A stretch of DNA of 64,000 nucleotides from Prosapia bicincta. Lineage: Eukaryota; Arthropoda; Insecta; Hemiptera; Cercopidae. Below the pieces are notes generated by a model. The model made no database searches and was not told the origin of the DNA. It was given only the letters and a program-made list of their open reading frames with translations. The translations under genes were made by a program, and so were the position numbers. This document shows positions 45,181 through 56,409 of this stretch, piece after piece. Every line of letters begins with the position of its first letter. Within the stretch, counting starts at the first letter, position 1. Where the stretch lies: assembly GCA_036971475.1 (NCBI GenBank), contig JBAIZL010000001.1:104536850-104600849 (forward strand), read 5' to 3'.

Positions 45181-45223
45181 CCTTCTGATGATCCTAACTG
45201 TGGTAGCGAAATATACATCAAGG
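45181..45223 (+). ncRNA. Solo hammerhead ribozyme, canonical core
   Basis: CCUU (45181-45184), core CUGAUGA (45185-45191), U, a stem II of about five pairs with a UGU loop and one mismatch, GAAA (45208-45211), UAUACAU ending in U16.1 (45218), cleavage base C17 (45219), then AAGG (45220-45223) pairing perfectly with CCUU. Every invariant hammerhead residue is present. It has the same short stem III and extra U after the core as the PLE ribozymes, so it is probably a leftover PLE terminal repeat with no coding part nearby. It starts 25 bp after the LINE's target duplication. Confidence 0.82.
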
Positions 45224-45489
45224 TTGTTTAAATATTTACATCAAGGGTTATTGTTATTTAATCACTATAATTATACTACTATGGTGTAAACAGAGTTTTT
45301 AAATTGGTTTTGGCTTATGGTTTTATCTATGATCAATTTCAGCTGATGAGTGTAGCAATGAACAAAAAGCATGTTGAGGGGTACATTTTTTGCAGTATGG
45401 TGACCGCTGAGTACATGTGTACCATTATAACTATAAGAGGAAACACAAGCTATTTTAAACTGGTACAAACACATTCAAGAATAGAAACT

Positions 45490-45940
45490 GTCATGTCCCT
45501 GGAGGTTTTTAAAATTACAATTTTTTTGAATAGGTACAACATTAAATACAATATCTGCAAAACTAAAAGGCTCTGTTATCCAAAGGTACCTAGTGACACA
45601 ACTTGTGATACCATCGGTTGTCAATGCTCTAACAGAGAAATGAATGAAATATAGCAACACATTGTAGTTTGGAGTGTGCTGGGTCATTCTCTTAAATATA
45701 ACCTATTAGCGAAGTTTAACTATAGATGCAGCTTAATCTGAGCACTTTAAGCAAAATAAACAGTATCTTCCCTTCAACATAGATTCTCATTGTTCAAGTG
45801 TTTCATAATTATGTATTAAAAGTTTAACACTATAACGACAAAAATGGTATAGCTGTATTAACCCAACCATAACGATATGTTTTGTAAAATCTACTTCTTT
45901 ATTATCATAGTACATTTTAATCATTGAACAAGCATCTAAA
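45490..45940 (-). repeat. Unclassified dispersed repeat, copy 2 (inverted)
   Basis: This is the inverted relative of 40300-40965; see there. The two copies are 4.5 kb apart inside the same intron and are diverged, with several indels. Confidence 0.55.
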
Positions 45941-46000
45941 AAACTCATAGCAAATTTATAGAACTTGATTACCAAAAAGTAATTTATATTGTTTTAAAAC

Positions 46001-47645
46001 ACAGGTTTCATCAAACAAAGATTCTATAGATATTTCATATAAAAAACAAACATAAAAATTAATAAAAAGTTTTTTAAATACTATTTTGTTTTTAAATGAT
46101 CTAAAAATAAAATAAAATTATATTTTACTTTTTTAAAGATAGCTGTATTTTAAATTTTATAAACAAGTATGGTTGAAAGTAATTACAAATAAAATATATA
46201 ATGCGCTTTAGTCATAAAAAGTATTAACGTTCCCAAGTATCGGAAAAAAATCTATCCATTTTAGATTTCATGTTTAGTTTGGAAATTATCTAAAAAGTAA
46301 TTAGTTTCCTGCAAAATAATAAATTTAATTTCTTTTTCGCATAGTATCCTTGTAGAAATATCGACAAATTTCTTTTTAGGATTAAACATTTGTTGCAATA
46401 TAAATTTTCATTATCTGAATTGTACAAGCTTGCAACTGTTGAAACTCATTGTATAATTAAGCAATATAATTATTGTGGTAATCCTCAATGTAATTCGTCA
46501 TTTTACTTCTAGTAAGATGAAATTGTTAAAATTTGTCTCTATCTGAGTTATATCATCTTTTATGTAACTTAGAAACTCATAAAATTAAGACAATAAATTT
46601 GACAATTTAGACATACAAAATAACAGAAAACTTTACTTTTGTCATCACCCAGGTCATCAAACACTGTGTAATTATTTGCAAAAAGACGTTTTTGGATAAT
46701 CATTGACGTCTTAGAGTCGGAGTGGACTTCGAATGTTGCCTTGCAACAGGACATTAGGCATCCTATTCTACTGCCCAAGTTAAGCTGGTTGACTACCCTT
46801 TAAATCAAGTACAATCACAAGTCCTATTTACAAGTTGAACCTCACATCCCTCTATAATTTAACCAACAAAAGTATTTGATTTTGAGAATTCATATTGATA
46901 TTATCTCCATGCTTGGTGTCTCATCTGAAACCATAAAATGAAACCATCGTTCATATAACTTGTAAGAGAGATGTTTCAGTTTCTAAAATAATTCAGAACG
47001 ATATTCTATAAGTACTGAAGTTGATTTCAGTGGCCCTATTCTACAAGAAATGGTAAAATATTCAAAGCTTATATCAGTTTGTTTGTAAGACTGTCCACAT
47101 TGTCAAGTTGTTTTGGACGTTTTAACAGATTCATTTTTGTTTCCATTAGATATATTTTCAAAAGATGAGGCTCTGCCACCACAAGTTTTCACACAATGAA
47201 ATGAACTTTGTGGGGCTAACAAGTACATGACTAGCAAATTCAAATACTTCAAAGACCCTAAATACAAACCTAGGATATCTGAACATTGTAGAGCTGAAGA
47301 AATCTTAAGGAATTTAATAAACCCATCTCACTTTTAGGATCTATATAAGGCTGGAATACATTCCACAAAATATCTAAAGAGAATGCTGATGGAAATTCAC
47401 TCAACTTTGAAGAATTGTAAACATTATGAGCAAAAATTAAGGTAACATTAAATTCCATATTATTATCTTTGTTAACCACTGACATGAACGAATTTCATGT
47501 CTCTACTCCTACAAGTTTTCTCATTAGTTCAGCATTGATTACAGTACCTGAACATTTTTTTTAGAATTGACCATGATTCATCTAAGCCACTGGCAGTTAA
47601 TTACAAGGGACCATCCAACACTGCAGGACAAGTTAAAAAACCAAA
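46001..47645 (-). other. CRAL-TRIO intron 1, unassigned part
   Basis: I see no exon with both splice sites. The + strand around 47180-47420 reads coding-like text ('ISEHCRAEEILRNLINPSHF') with stops, perhaps an old transposase. I cannot name it. Confidence 0.4.
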
Positions 47646-47647
47646 TA

Positions 47648-49140
47648 CAGTAAAATCTCGATTAACCGTCACCGTCGGTATCGTGGTCATGATGGTTGAG
47701 AGAATAGACGGATAACAGAAACACTGTATTATTCCTCCAAAACTTAACCTCAATCAATTATATTATAGACAGATATCACTCTCACAGTAATGAATTATAT
47801 TTCGGAGAGAAAAGAAATTAAACACGATTGTAACAGCAAATGAAACTATTTAATACATGAAAAAAGATCCGCACCGTAGCTACAAATGTAGCAAAATAGT
47901 GTAAAGTAATATAAACTTACAGGTGAAATAGTTCACGTAGCTTAACAAACAAAGCAAATGAGTCACTGCATCTTAATAATTTTGCTACCAGCTACAATAT
48001 CGGCGTTTTCATAGAGAATTTCCAAAATATTTTAAGCTTATTTTTAAATAATGTCTACTTTTTCTTTGTTTCCCTATCGTATATAAGTACGAAAAAAAGT
48101 TTCTTATAATATTTATAAAAATACTAGTCGGGCCAATTGGCCCGACATAGGTATTTCCTACCATAAATTATACGTAAATACACTCTGTTGGACCAATTGG
48201 CCAGATATTGTTTTTTATTTAATTATATTTTTATATCTCTGCAACAATGTTTTAATATTTTTTGTGTTGTGTGGACTATAAACAACCAAACCACAATTTC
48301 ATGTTCCGGTTACCCACATAATAAGCTGACTGGCAATAAAAGTGTTTTGGCGCTTATCACTAAGACAAGTAAACGTGTCACTTGTGATTGATTTGTGAGT
48401 TTATAAATATTTTGTATATAGAATGAAAGTGTAAACATATGCTCCCTCTGATAAATAATGCTTCAGATCCGATAAAAACTATCAAAGATTCATAACACGT
48501 AAAAGTTTTAAAACCAAATAATTTACTTCTTAAGGAATATGCGTTATAATTTACTTCCTAGTAAGGCTGAGTTTATCTAAATGTACCAATGTTTGTACTT
48601 AACTTCAACCAAGTGTGTTTTTAAGGATTATTTTACAACTAAATATTTAGTCAATATTTCAGACTTATTTTTTTAGGTTTTGTGAAATTTTGAAAACAAT
48701 AGTGAAAACCAATAAAATACGTCATTAAAAATTATTAATTTTATTATTAAGTATATAAAGATAAACTTCTTTCAATGAACCATTTTTTCAGTGGGAATAA
48801 TCAACTAAAACTAATATAAATTTGTTAACAAATAAGTATGTCGACCCATAACTCCTGACAAAAAGCACCTGGAATAATATCAAGTTTTTAAAGCCGTCGG
48901 CAATTATCTATCAAACAAAAACCATCGTAATTACATCTGTAAGTAGTCCCGTGTAGCTTGTTAATTAATACTGTGCATTCATTTTTCCAAAAGTAGTAAC
49001 ACCAGCTGAGTTGTACGAATAAACATAAAACGTTACTAGACAATGTGGCCCGACGGTATGCGGTTCAGGGTACTGGTAGTCGGCGTTGGGTCAATTGGAT
49101 GGCGGTTAACAGAAACTGACGGTTAATCGAAGTTTTATTG
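47648..49140. mobile_element. Non-autonomous pogo/Tc1-type element (1,493 bp)
   Basis: The left end CAGTAAAATCTCGATTAACC and the complement of the right end, CAATAAAACTTCGATTAACC, form a TIR of about 25 bp with three mismatches, flanked by TA on both sides (47646-47647 and 49141-49142). The interior has no transposase. It includes a perfect palindrome at 48127-48146 and further 'ccaattgg' sites at 48191 and 49092. The TIR resembles the separate Tigger at 7468 only in its CAGTAA start, so it is a different family. Confidence 0.8.
48127..48146. repeat. Perfect 20-bp palindrome
   Basis: GTCGGGCCAATTGGCCCGAC is its own complement. A related half-site 'ttggaccaattggccaga' follows at 48189. Confidence 0.9.
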
Positions 49141-49142
49141 TA

Positions 49143-50475
49143 TTTGCATACTCTCAAGGATGTGCATTTTTTTTAATTAGGTAGGAGATAAACTAAAGGT
49201 CTTTTGATGCAAAGAATATTTATTTGCATGTGTTGGTACACACAAGGTCCTAGTATGATACGTTCTAGTGGGTAAAGACCTTAAAGAGCAAAGTTCAATT
49301 AATAGTTCACTGTATCGCGACACAAGAGCAGCACTCCCGCAGTATCTGGAATGTAACTTTGTTCACTGATTTCTTTACTCTAGAACAGATAGAAATTGAT
49401 AGCTGCCAAACTGATGTTCTTGGCACCAGGCATCTAACATTTTTTAATTGAACTTATCATAATTGCAACAGATTTAATATAGATGCAAATATCATAGTTA
49501 AAATCCCTTGTTTTTGTGTGTGCCAAATTAGATTTAAACATCCAGTAAAAGGTTCTATAGACCATACACTGTGGCCCCTTTAGGGATCTCACAGTAGTAA
49601 GAAAGAGGAAGGCGATCCCTTTTCTTATTTATCTATAGTTTAGTGAAAAAAAAAAACAATTGTAAAATTAACTAATTTATTAAATAAAGGATTATGTCAT
49701 TAAGTGAGAATTACACACCGTAACTTAATATTAATTAAGACACATGTAATTACAATTTTTATATTTTATAACCTTTGTGAAGTTATGTTATAGATATGAT
49801 CAACATATAAATTTATCAAACATTTATATAAAAATTATTTAACCTAAGACCTCCTATTCTTTCAACAAAAGTCAATAGGGAACTACTAACGTGAAAACTC
49901 CAGGTAATTCATTTTAGAGTAATCATCTGAAAATTGAGGGTTTTGTTTCCTTATAAAGGAGGGCACTGTTAAAAAATTTTTTAAGAAGGGGAATTTTAAT
50001 TCTTGTTTAGGAGATAGAACTGGAAATTAACTCTTCTACCAACTGTAGTACAATCAGCTTAGTAAATAAACAACAGATTTATCCATCTCATCAAAAGGTA
50101 ACTTGGTGCTTCTTCTAGAACTCATTCTCCACAAAAATGTATCATATACTGCTGAGGAAGGATGGCATCATGTGGTTTGTGTCAGTGCGAACCATACAAG
50201 GAAATATTTGACACTCAGTCGTCAAGCTTAGTCTTCTCCTAAACTATGACTAAAGAATGTTTTATAACCACAAGTTGTTTTAGTTTCAATAAGTTCCTTT
50301 TTGTTTGCAAATTTTCATGATTTTCCTTTGTGCATTTGAAGAGTAAAAGAAAAGTCAAGAATTTTATTTGTTTTATGTTTTTAATTTCTTTTGAGTTGAG
50401 AAAACTTTAATCTGTTTTCAGAAGGAGGAAAATGTGAATAAATCCTGTTCCCAAATCACTTATTACCAAAGAAAT
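49143..50475 (-). other. CRAL-TRIO intron 1, unassigned part
   Basis: AT-rich; I see no exon or defined element. Confidence 0.5.
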
Positions 50476-50479
50476 TTAA

Positions 50480-51447
50480 CACGTTGACTGCCATGGCAGT
50501 TACCGGTGACCGACACTGTACTTTTGCATAGGGCCGATGAGGTCACCAGTGACCCACAATGTAGATCTGACGTAAGATCATCACACAAGGCTGTCGGGCA
50601 CATTCACTATGTATTTAACCATATGAGGTGACCAACACAGCCTCTGTGTGTGTTCCTGCAATTTGGAGTTCAGAAATTTGTTTTACTTTTTTTTACAAGA
50701 TTACAAATACTGGGAAACTAGAAGTTCAGAATTACAAGGAAATATTCGAAGGAAATAGTTTTTATTTTCACTTCTTTGTAGAACTATATTACATTTTAGA
50801 ATAGTGATACATTTGATTTGAACCTAAAAACACTGAACAATTCGAAAATTAGAAACAAAAAACTCTAATTTAAAACATCTTCCTCCAATTCATAAGATCA
50901 TATAAAATTCATAAAAACAACTCAATTTAAAACTTACTTTTACTGAAACAATACAAACATAAATGTTAGAATAATGTTCAGATTATATTTACAATCTAAT
51001 TATTCGAGAAAAACTATTTTAAAAAACTACAATTATGATGAATATTTAAATTGCGTATCTATAAAATACGTGAAAAACATCTAGTAGCTATATTTATTGT
51101 TTAAAAATATCTATAATATTGTAAAAATATGTCATAGCATATATTTATACTTGAATTTATATTGAAAAAATACAATAGAAATGTTAACATTATACATTCA
51201 TTTGGAAGATCGGCTTCGAACGGGAAATGCATAGTATGCTCGACAACGTGACTGACTCGTAGTATAATTATTAACATCGCGCCATGACAGACACCGGTTT
51301 CTGACGACATTATAAAATAAACTAGTTTAAATGTATAAACACACTTTAAGACAAAATATTATTATGTTTTGTCATTATTTTAACAAAAAGTACAACATAA
51401 AAAATTGTGTTTGAAAGTTATCGGAAAAATGGTTGGCAGTAAATGTG
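50480..51447. mobile_element. Non-autonomous piggyBac-type element (968 bp)
   Basis: Flanked by TTAA (50476-50479 and 51448-51451). Ends CACGTTGACTGCCATGGCAG and the complement of the right end, CACATTTACTGCCAACC, share the first 14 bp with two mismatches. Subterminal motifs 'accggtgaccgacac' (left) and 'gacagacaccggtttc' (right) may be binding sites. No transposase frame. Unrelated in sequence to the piggyBac at 13863. Confidence 0.8.
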
Positions 51448-51946
51448 TTAATTTCCCAAGTATATGCACAGTAAATTTTTTAAGTCTGTAAAGAAATATA
51501 TGTATTTATACCATATTTAACACAACCCATGATGTATACTAGATAACACATCATGTTATCTAGCAGTTAATGAGGTACTACGGCTGTGCAGAGCAATTCC
51601 CTCAAGATAATGCCTAAACCAAGTAAGTGCCTTATTCTACCTAATATTGTGTTTCTTAAAACTACTTCTCATTTTCAGTGTTGAATTATTCTACTAATTC
51701 CAAAATTATAGAAAAAAAATTGTCAATATATTTTATAAATTAAGTTTTGCACAATCAATATTGCTAAAAATACTAACAGCAGTTAGTATCCTATACCTCT
51801 ACAACAAAAATATATCTATATCTATTTTAACAAAATTTAAAAAATGTCACACACATATTAAACTAGGATGATTAGTATTTACAATGTAAAATACACATTC
51901 TTTATAAAATTAAGTATTTTGTTTACATAAATTGAATTTGTATTAC

Positions 51947-52091
51947 CATTAATTTGTCGTGATGTTAACTTGTTACGTAGAATTTGCAGTGCAGTTTCCT
52001 TGTCAACAGCTTTCTCTTTTAAAGAACTGACATCAGAAGATAATGTAGGTGTTCGGAATTCATTCCACTCAAAATTACAATATTCTGCCAT
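51947..52091 (-). CDS. CRAL-TRIO (clavesin-like) gene, exon 1: start and N-terminal domain
   Basis: The gene encodes a cytosolic lipid-transfer protein of the CRAL-TRIO/Sec14 family. In the known family, members bind retinoids, tocopherol or phosphoinositides and shuttle them between membranes; clavesins bind PI(3,5)P2. This exon starts with ATG at 52091 ('MAEYCNFEWNEFRTPTLSSD') and holds the first helices of the CRAL-TRIO N domain ('KETALQILRNKLTSRQIN'), then a GTAATA donor at 51946. It ends after one base of a codon, and exon 2 continues as 'EFLRTDDAFL', a seamless family match. Exons 1-5 total 876 nt, 291 aa, normal length. There is an AG acceptor ('tactattttcag') 31 bp upstream of the ATG, so a non-coding first exon probably lies further up. 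Vertebrate clavesin identity is inference; ligand unknown. Confidence 0.88.
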
Positions 52092-52122
52092 TTTTAATGT
52101 AGTTATAAATATATCATTATAC
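52092..52122 (-). promoter_or_regulatory. 5' UTR segment and acceptor of an upstream non-coding exon
   Basis: On the - strand 'ttactattttcag' ends at 52123 and is followed by 31 nt without ATG in frame before the start codon. This is a good 3' splice site, so the promoter is further upstream and was not identified. Confidence 0.55.
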
Positions 52123-52123
52123 C

Positions 52124-53079
52124 TGAAAATAGTAATAAATAAAGATAATTACAATTATTCAACGGTCTACATGTATCTGTTTTTCAACAGATTATATATT
52201 GTAACGATATCTTTGTCCCAAAAACATAAAAAATACTGAAGTGATTTCCAGTTATAACTCACTCAAACCACAAAGCGTCTTTATTTTGATTTTCTATTAA
52301 TGAGAAATAATTTAAATTTACATGAAAGAGGTTACACATATTCGTCATGATTTTCAGGTTATTCGGTGGGTGTTATGACAAATTAAAATTTAGTTTATGC
52401 AATTAATGTTGTAATAAATTTTATAAAAGAAATGCCTAGGCATAAAGTTATTAATTTTGAATTTACAATATAATAATTTACAATCTTTTCTTAAATTTAA
52501 TTACTTATCTGACGTTTAATGTTTTTGTCCAAATTTCTAGCCTTTTCAGTTCCAATGCAAGCTTCTCTAACAATGAATTTTTTTAATATTGAAAATTTCT
52601 AGAGAAAAGAATACAACTTTTTCCTTTGTTGAAACATCTGTTATTTAACCCACTGATTATTTGATCTTCATGTCCTTACCTGGAAAGTTAAGTTTTATCC
52701 TCTATGCAATAATTTTTAGGTCTTGTACATTTCTATATTTGGAAAACATCAGCTGTTTCATAATTATACTAGCCGCCATCTTGGTTTTAATATCTTATAA
52801 TAATTTTTTTTTAGGTTGTAGCTCCATCGTTTACATTTTCTTTTTTTTCATCAATTTTTAATTTACTTCTTTTATATTTTGAGTTATTGTTCTTTTTCGT
52901 TTTAATGTTTTTCTTGAATTTTATAGTCCATTATGTTCGGTTGAATCTTATTAATCACTTAAACAATAGTTTATGACTTTAGTAAATTTCAAAGTTTTAA
53001 CAAATTTACTAAATTTAAAGTTCGGATAGGCATAAACTATTGTTTATGTGGTTAATTAATGTTTTTATATAAAAACATT

Positions 53080-53082
<3 letters not shown>
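52124..53082. other. AT-rich DNA upstream of the CRAL-TRIO gene
   Basis: I see no recognisable gene. 'cttaaacaatagtttat' near 52959 has a complementary partner near 53032, a short inverted repeat of about 30 bp. Confidence 0.5.

Positions 53083-53131
<49 letters not shown>
53083..53131. repeat. (TA)n microsatellite abutting PLE
   Basis: About 24 TA units lie at the left edge of the PLE; a shorter TA run lies at its right edge (56472-56489). Confidence 0.95.
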
Positions 53132-53134
<3 letters not shown>

Positions 53135-53244
53135 TTGATATTTTACGTTATCCATTGTTTTTCCGTTGCACTGACTTTATGAAGTTAATATATTACTATT
53201 GTAAGTAATTTTATCCACCATTAAATGCAATAATTTTACCTTGA

Positions 53245-53286
53245 GTGATGAGGCACCTTTCGGTCACTTGACCATTGTCGAATCAC
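53245..53286 (-). ncRNA. Hammerhead-like motif with U3/A8 core, PLE family A left end
   Basis: On the - strand, stem I GUGAU (53286-53282), core UCGACAA (53281-53275), U, stem II GGUC-AAGU-GACC, GAAA (53261-53258), stem III GG-UG-CC closed by A15.1-U16.1, cleavage base C17 (53250), then AUCAC (53249-53245) pairing fully with GUGAU. It differs from the canonical core at C3 (U), U4 (C) and G8 (A). The U4C change may lower activity. Confidence 0.6.
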
Positions 53287-53436
53287 TGATATTTTTCTGG
53301 TGTAGATGTTCGGTCCGTGATATTGGTATTTGTTGACGTTACACGCACTTTCTCTTGATCTGTGTGTATGATGTTTTTGTATAGTATGTCTTCTGTATAT
53401 GTTGTTTGTAGATTCATTAAATTGTTGTGTATGTTT

Positions 53437-53859
53437 TTATAAATTGTGGTATTTTTCTAGTGAGTTTAGTTCTATTGGGTTATTATTTATTTCAAGTATG
53501 GTTAGGTTATTTTCGTAATTTGTTATTTCATGTTTATGTGATATTAGGTGTGCTGCAACATTTGATACTTTTGAATTTTTGTTTTTGAATACTCTATAAT
53601 GTTCTTCAAATCTTATTTTAAATGTTCTGGTTGTTTTTCCTATGTAAAAAGCGTTACAGTTGTTGCATGTAATTTTGTAAATTCCTGATAGGTTATGTTT
53701 TTCTGAATTTGTTTTGTGGTTTGTATTATTAAGATATTTTATTATTTTGTTGTTTGGTTTGTATGTTGGAGTGTAGTATTCTTTGTTGTATATATTTGTT
53801 ATTTTTTCTATTTTGTTATTGGTGTATTTATATTTTAGGTAGATTTTTCTTATTTTCAT
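53437..53859 (-). pseudogene. PLE family A GIY-YIG endonuclease frame
   Basis: This 140-codon frame reads '...EKHNLSGIYKITCNNCNAFY' then 'IGKTTRTFKIRFEEHYRVFK', with GIY-YIG, the conserved arginine and upstream cysteines. It overlaps the end of the RT frame by 32 nt in another frame. The + strand copy has the same offset. The frame ends early ('KYHNL') through a small indel; the + copy shows the fuller C-terminus to 'TPEKYQ'. Confidence 0.88.
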
Positions 53860-54985
53860 TATTTTTGTGTTCCGGTTGTAGTGTTGTGTTGAGGTTAGGT
53901 TTTTTTGTGAATTTATTGTATATATTTTTTATAATGTGTTTGTTGTATCCATTTTCTATTGCTATTTTGGTAATGTTATCTAATTCTTCATTTAATTTTT
54001 GTTTGTTATCCTGTGTGTATTTTATTGCTTTATTTATCATGTTACTGTAAGTGTTAATTTTGTGTGTCCAGGGGTGGTTAGATTTGTAGTGTATTGTGGT
54101 GTTGTTGGAAGTAGGTTGCCTGTATACTGTGGTTTCTATTTTATTATCATTTATATTTAAAGTGATGTTGAGAAAGTTGATTGTTCTATTTGTTTCTGTT
54201 TCAACGGTGAATTGTATGTTTTCGTTGTATGTATTTAGTTTGTTTAATATTATGATGTGTTCGTTGTGAATGGTAGGTTGGTATATTACAAGTATATCGT
54301 CTACATACCTTGTCCATATTGAAATATTGTGTGTGTTTATTATAGGTTTAATTATTATTTGTTCAAAGTGTTGTAAATATATTTCTGACATGACAGATGA
54401 TATGGGTGAACCCATGGGGAGTCCAGTTGTTTGTTTATAATATTTATTGTTAAATTGGAAGTAATTTTGGTTACATATGTGTTTGGTTAGCATAATGATA
54501 CTATCTATTATGTTTCTTTTTTCGTTATTGTGTATTAGTTTGTTTTTTATTATTTCTATGGTTTCTTCTATTGGTATACTAGGGTACATGTTAGTCATGT
54601 CATAACTTATTATTTTTGTGTTGCTGTTTGTTTTTATCGTTTTTATTTTATGGATTAATTCGTATCCATTTTTTATATTGTATGTGTTGTTGATATGTAT
54701 TTTAGATCTTATGATTTTGTCTAGTATTTTTGTGATTATGTAAGATGGTGCGGTTGTGAAATTTATTAGTGGTCTAAATGGTGTGTTGGGTTTGTGGATT
54801 TTAGGTATCCCTGATAATATTGGTGCGCATGGTTTGAATGGGTATAGTCTTGTGTGGTAATTTAATTTATTGTTATAGTTTAGGGTATTTCGGTGAGTGA
54901 CTATTAAGTTTTTTATTGTAATAAGGTATTTGCTAGTTGGGTCTGGGATTTGTTCGTATTTATTTTCTTTTATGTAGTTAGTCAT
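53828..54985 (-). pseudogene. PLE family A reverse transcriptase frame (385 codons)
   Basis: An open RT domain. 'APILSGIPKIHKPNTPFRPL' (motif 2a/2), 'IISYDMTNMYPSIPIEETI' with the first catalytic aspartate, 'QTTGLPMGSPISSVMSEIYL', 'TRYVDDILVIY' with the YxDD box (codons near 54293-54306), and 'INFLNITLNINDNKI'. This is the telomerase-like RT of Penelope elements, which copies element RNA at a nicked target. Upstream the frame continues to about 55110 ('DYLILKSDKTNTPVIIEN') before a frameshift. It has no internal stops, but N- and C-terminal breaks make the copy non-functional as it stands. Confidence 0.92.
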
Positions 54986-55101
54986 TGAATCGATGTATTT
55001 GGTATTTTCTATTATTACTGGTGTATTTGTTTTATCTGATTTTAATATTAAGTAGTCGTTGTTTTCTAGTTTTTCTCTGAGTTTTATAATTTCTTTTTTA
55101 T

Positions 55102-55675
55102 TTATGTATTGTTCCGTTTTTTTGTTTTTTCTGTTTTTATTAGGTTAATTTTATTATTAATATTGTTTCTTATGTGTTCAGTATTTTGGTGGGTAATTTT
55201 GTGGATGTTAGATTCTGTGTCAACTATTAGGTTTTTTATTATTTGTTTTTTGTTGAAATTAGGTAGGTTATATTTGAAGGAATTTGTTATTATTATTTTT
55301 TCTTTTTCAGTAAATTGTGTTTTAGTTAAGTTTATGAATTTATTGTTGTCAGAGGTGTGGATTGGTTCTAGGCTATTTTTTAGGTTATGTTGTTGTTTTC
55401 GTAAATTTTCGATTTTTCTGTTTTGTCTGTTTATTGTGTTTGTTTTATGTTTTATTATAATTTGTTGTGTTTTTTCGTGAATAATAGGTGTGAGAGTATC
55501 AAAAGTTTTCATTATTTCCAAATTGGTTGTGTTAGTTGTAAATTGATTTGGCTTTTTTTATGGTAGGCAGATTTAATGTTTTGTTTAATTATGTGTGATT
55601 CTGCTATTTTTGTTGCTTTATTGATAACAGTGTTTTGTTTATTTTTTATGTGTAATTTAGCGTATGTTGGTGTTT
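55102..55675 (-). pseudogene. PLE family A N-terminal region
   Basis: Two frames. 'YAKLHIKNKQNTVINKATKI' plus 'AESHIIKQNIKSAYHKKSQI' (about 55515-55670) is followed after a frameshift near 55520 by 'MEIMKTFDTLTPIIHEKTQQ' through 'KTEKTKKRNNT' (55102-55521). Another shift at an A-run near 55110-55130 leads into the RT frame. This is the basic, helical N-terminal region of PLE proteins. The first residues are missing at the junction near 55675, but survive in the derivative at 62412-62621. Confidence 0.8.
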
Positions 55676-55680
55676 CCAAC

Positions 55681-56370
55681 ATTACAAAAATAGCAATAGA
55701 AAATGGATACAACAAACACATTATAAAAAATATATACAATAAATTCACAAAAAAACCTAACCTCAACACAACACTACAACCGGAACACAAAAATAATGAA
55801 AATAAAAAAAATCTACCTAAAATATAAATACACCAATAACAAAATAGAAAAAATAACAAATATATACAACAAAGAATAATACACTCCAACATACAAACCA
55901 AACAACAAAATAATAAAATATCTTAATAACACAAACCACAAAACAAATTCAGAAAAACATAATCTATCAGGAATTTACAAAATTACATGCAACAACTGTA
56001 ACGCTTTTTACATAGGAAAAACAACCAGAACATTTAAAATAAGATTTGAAGAACATTATAGAGCATTCAAAAACAAAAATTCAAAAGTATCAAATGTTGC
56101 AGCACACCTAATATCACATAAACATGAAATAACAAATTACGAAAATAACCTAACCATACTTGAAATAAATAATAACCCAATAGAACTAAACTCACTAGAA
56201 AAATACCACATTTATAAAAACATACACAACAATTTAATGAATCTACAAACAACATATACAGAAGACATACTATACAAAAACATCATACATACAGATCAAG
56301 AGAAAGCGCGTGTAACGTCAACAAATACCAATATCACAGACCGAACATCTACACCAGAAAAATATCAGTG
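55681..56370 (+). pseudogene. Inverted partial copy of PLE family A (end of RT plus GIY-YIG)
   Basis: Starts in the RT tail ('NITKIAIENGYNKHIIKNIY'). It then shifts frame near 55800, as the long copy does, and gives the endonuclease 'NLSGIYKITCNNCNAFYIGK' and a C-terminus ending 'NTNITDRTSTPEKYQ' with TGA (56369-56371) inside the ribozyme's first stem. One stop ('NKE*YTPTYK', near 55878) interrupts it. Nearly identical to 53280-53985 in reverse. Confidence 0.85.
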
Positions 56371-56409
56371 ATTCGACAATGGTCAAGTGACCGAAAGGTG
56401 CCTTATCAC
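56368..56409 (+). ncRNA. Hammerhead-like motif with U3/A8 core, PLE family A right end
   Basis: GUGAU (56368-56372), core UCGACAA (56373-56379), U, GGUC-AAGU-GACC, GAAA (56393-56396), GG-UG-CC stem III, cleavage base U17 (56404), AUCAC (56405-56409). All three stems pair. Identical core to the copies at 53245 and 62618. Confidence 0.6.

Noticed and set aside
46569..46778. Possible extra exon on the - strand ('FANNYTVFDDLGDD')
   Set aside because: It does not fit the CRAL-TRIO reading frame, has no convincing acceptor, and no family is recognisable.
50140..50215. 'CTGAGGAAGGATGGCATC' resembling a hammerhead
   Set aside because: It is followed by GAAC instead of GAAA at an implausible distance, and stem I does not pair.
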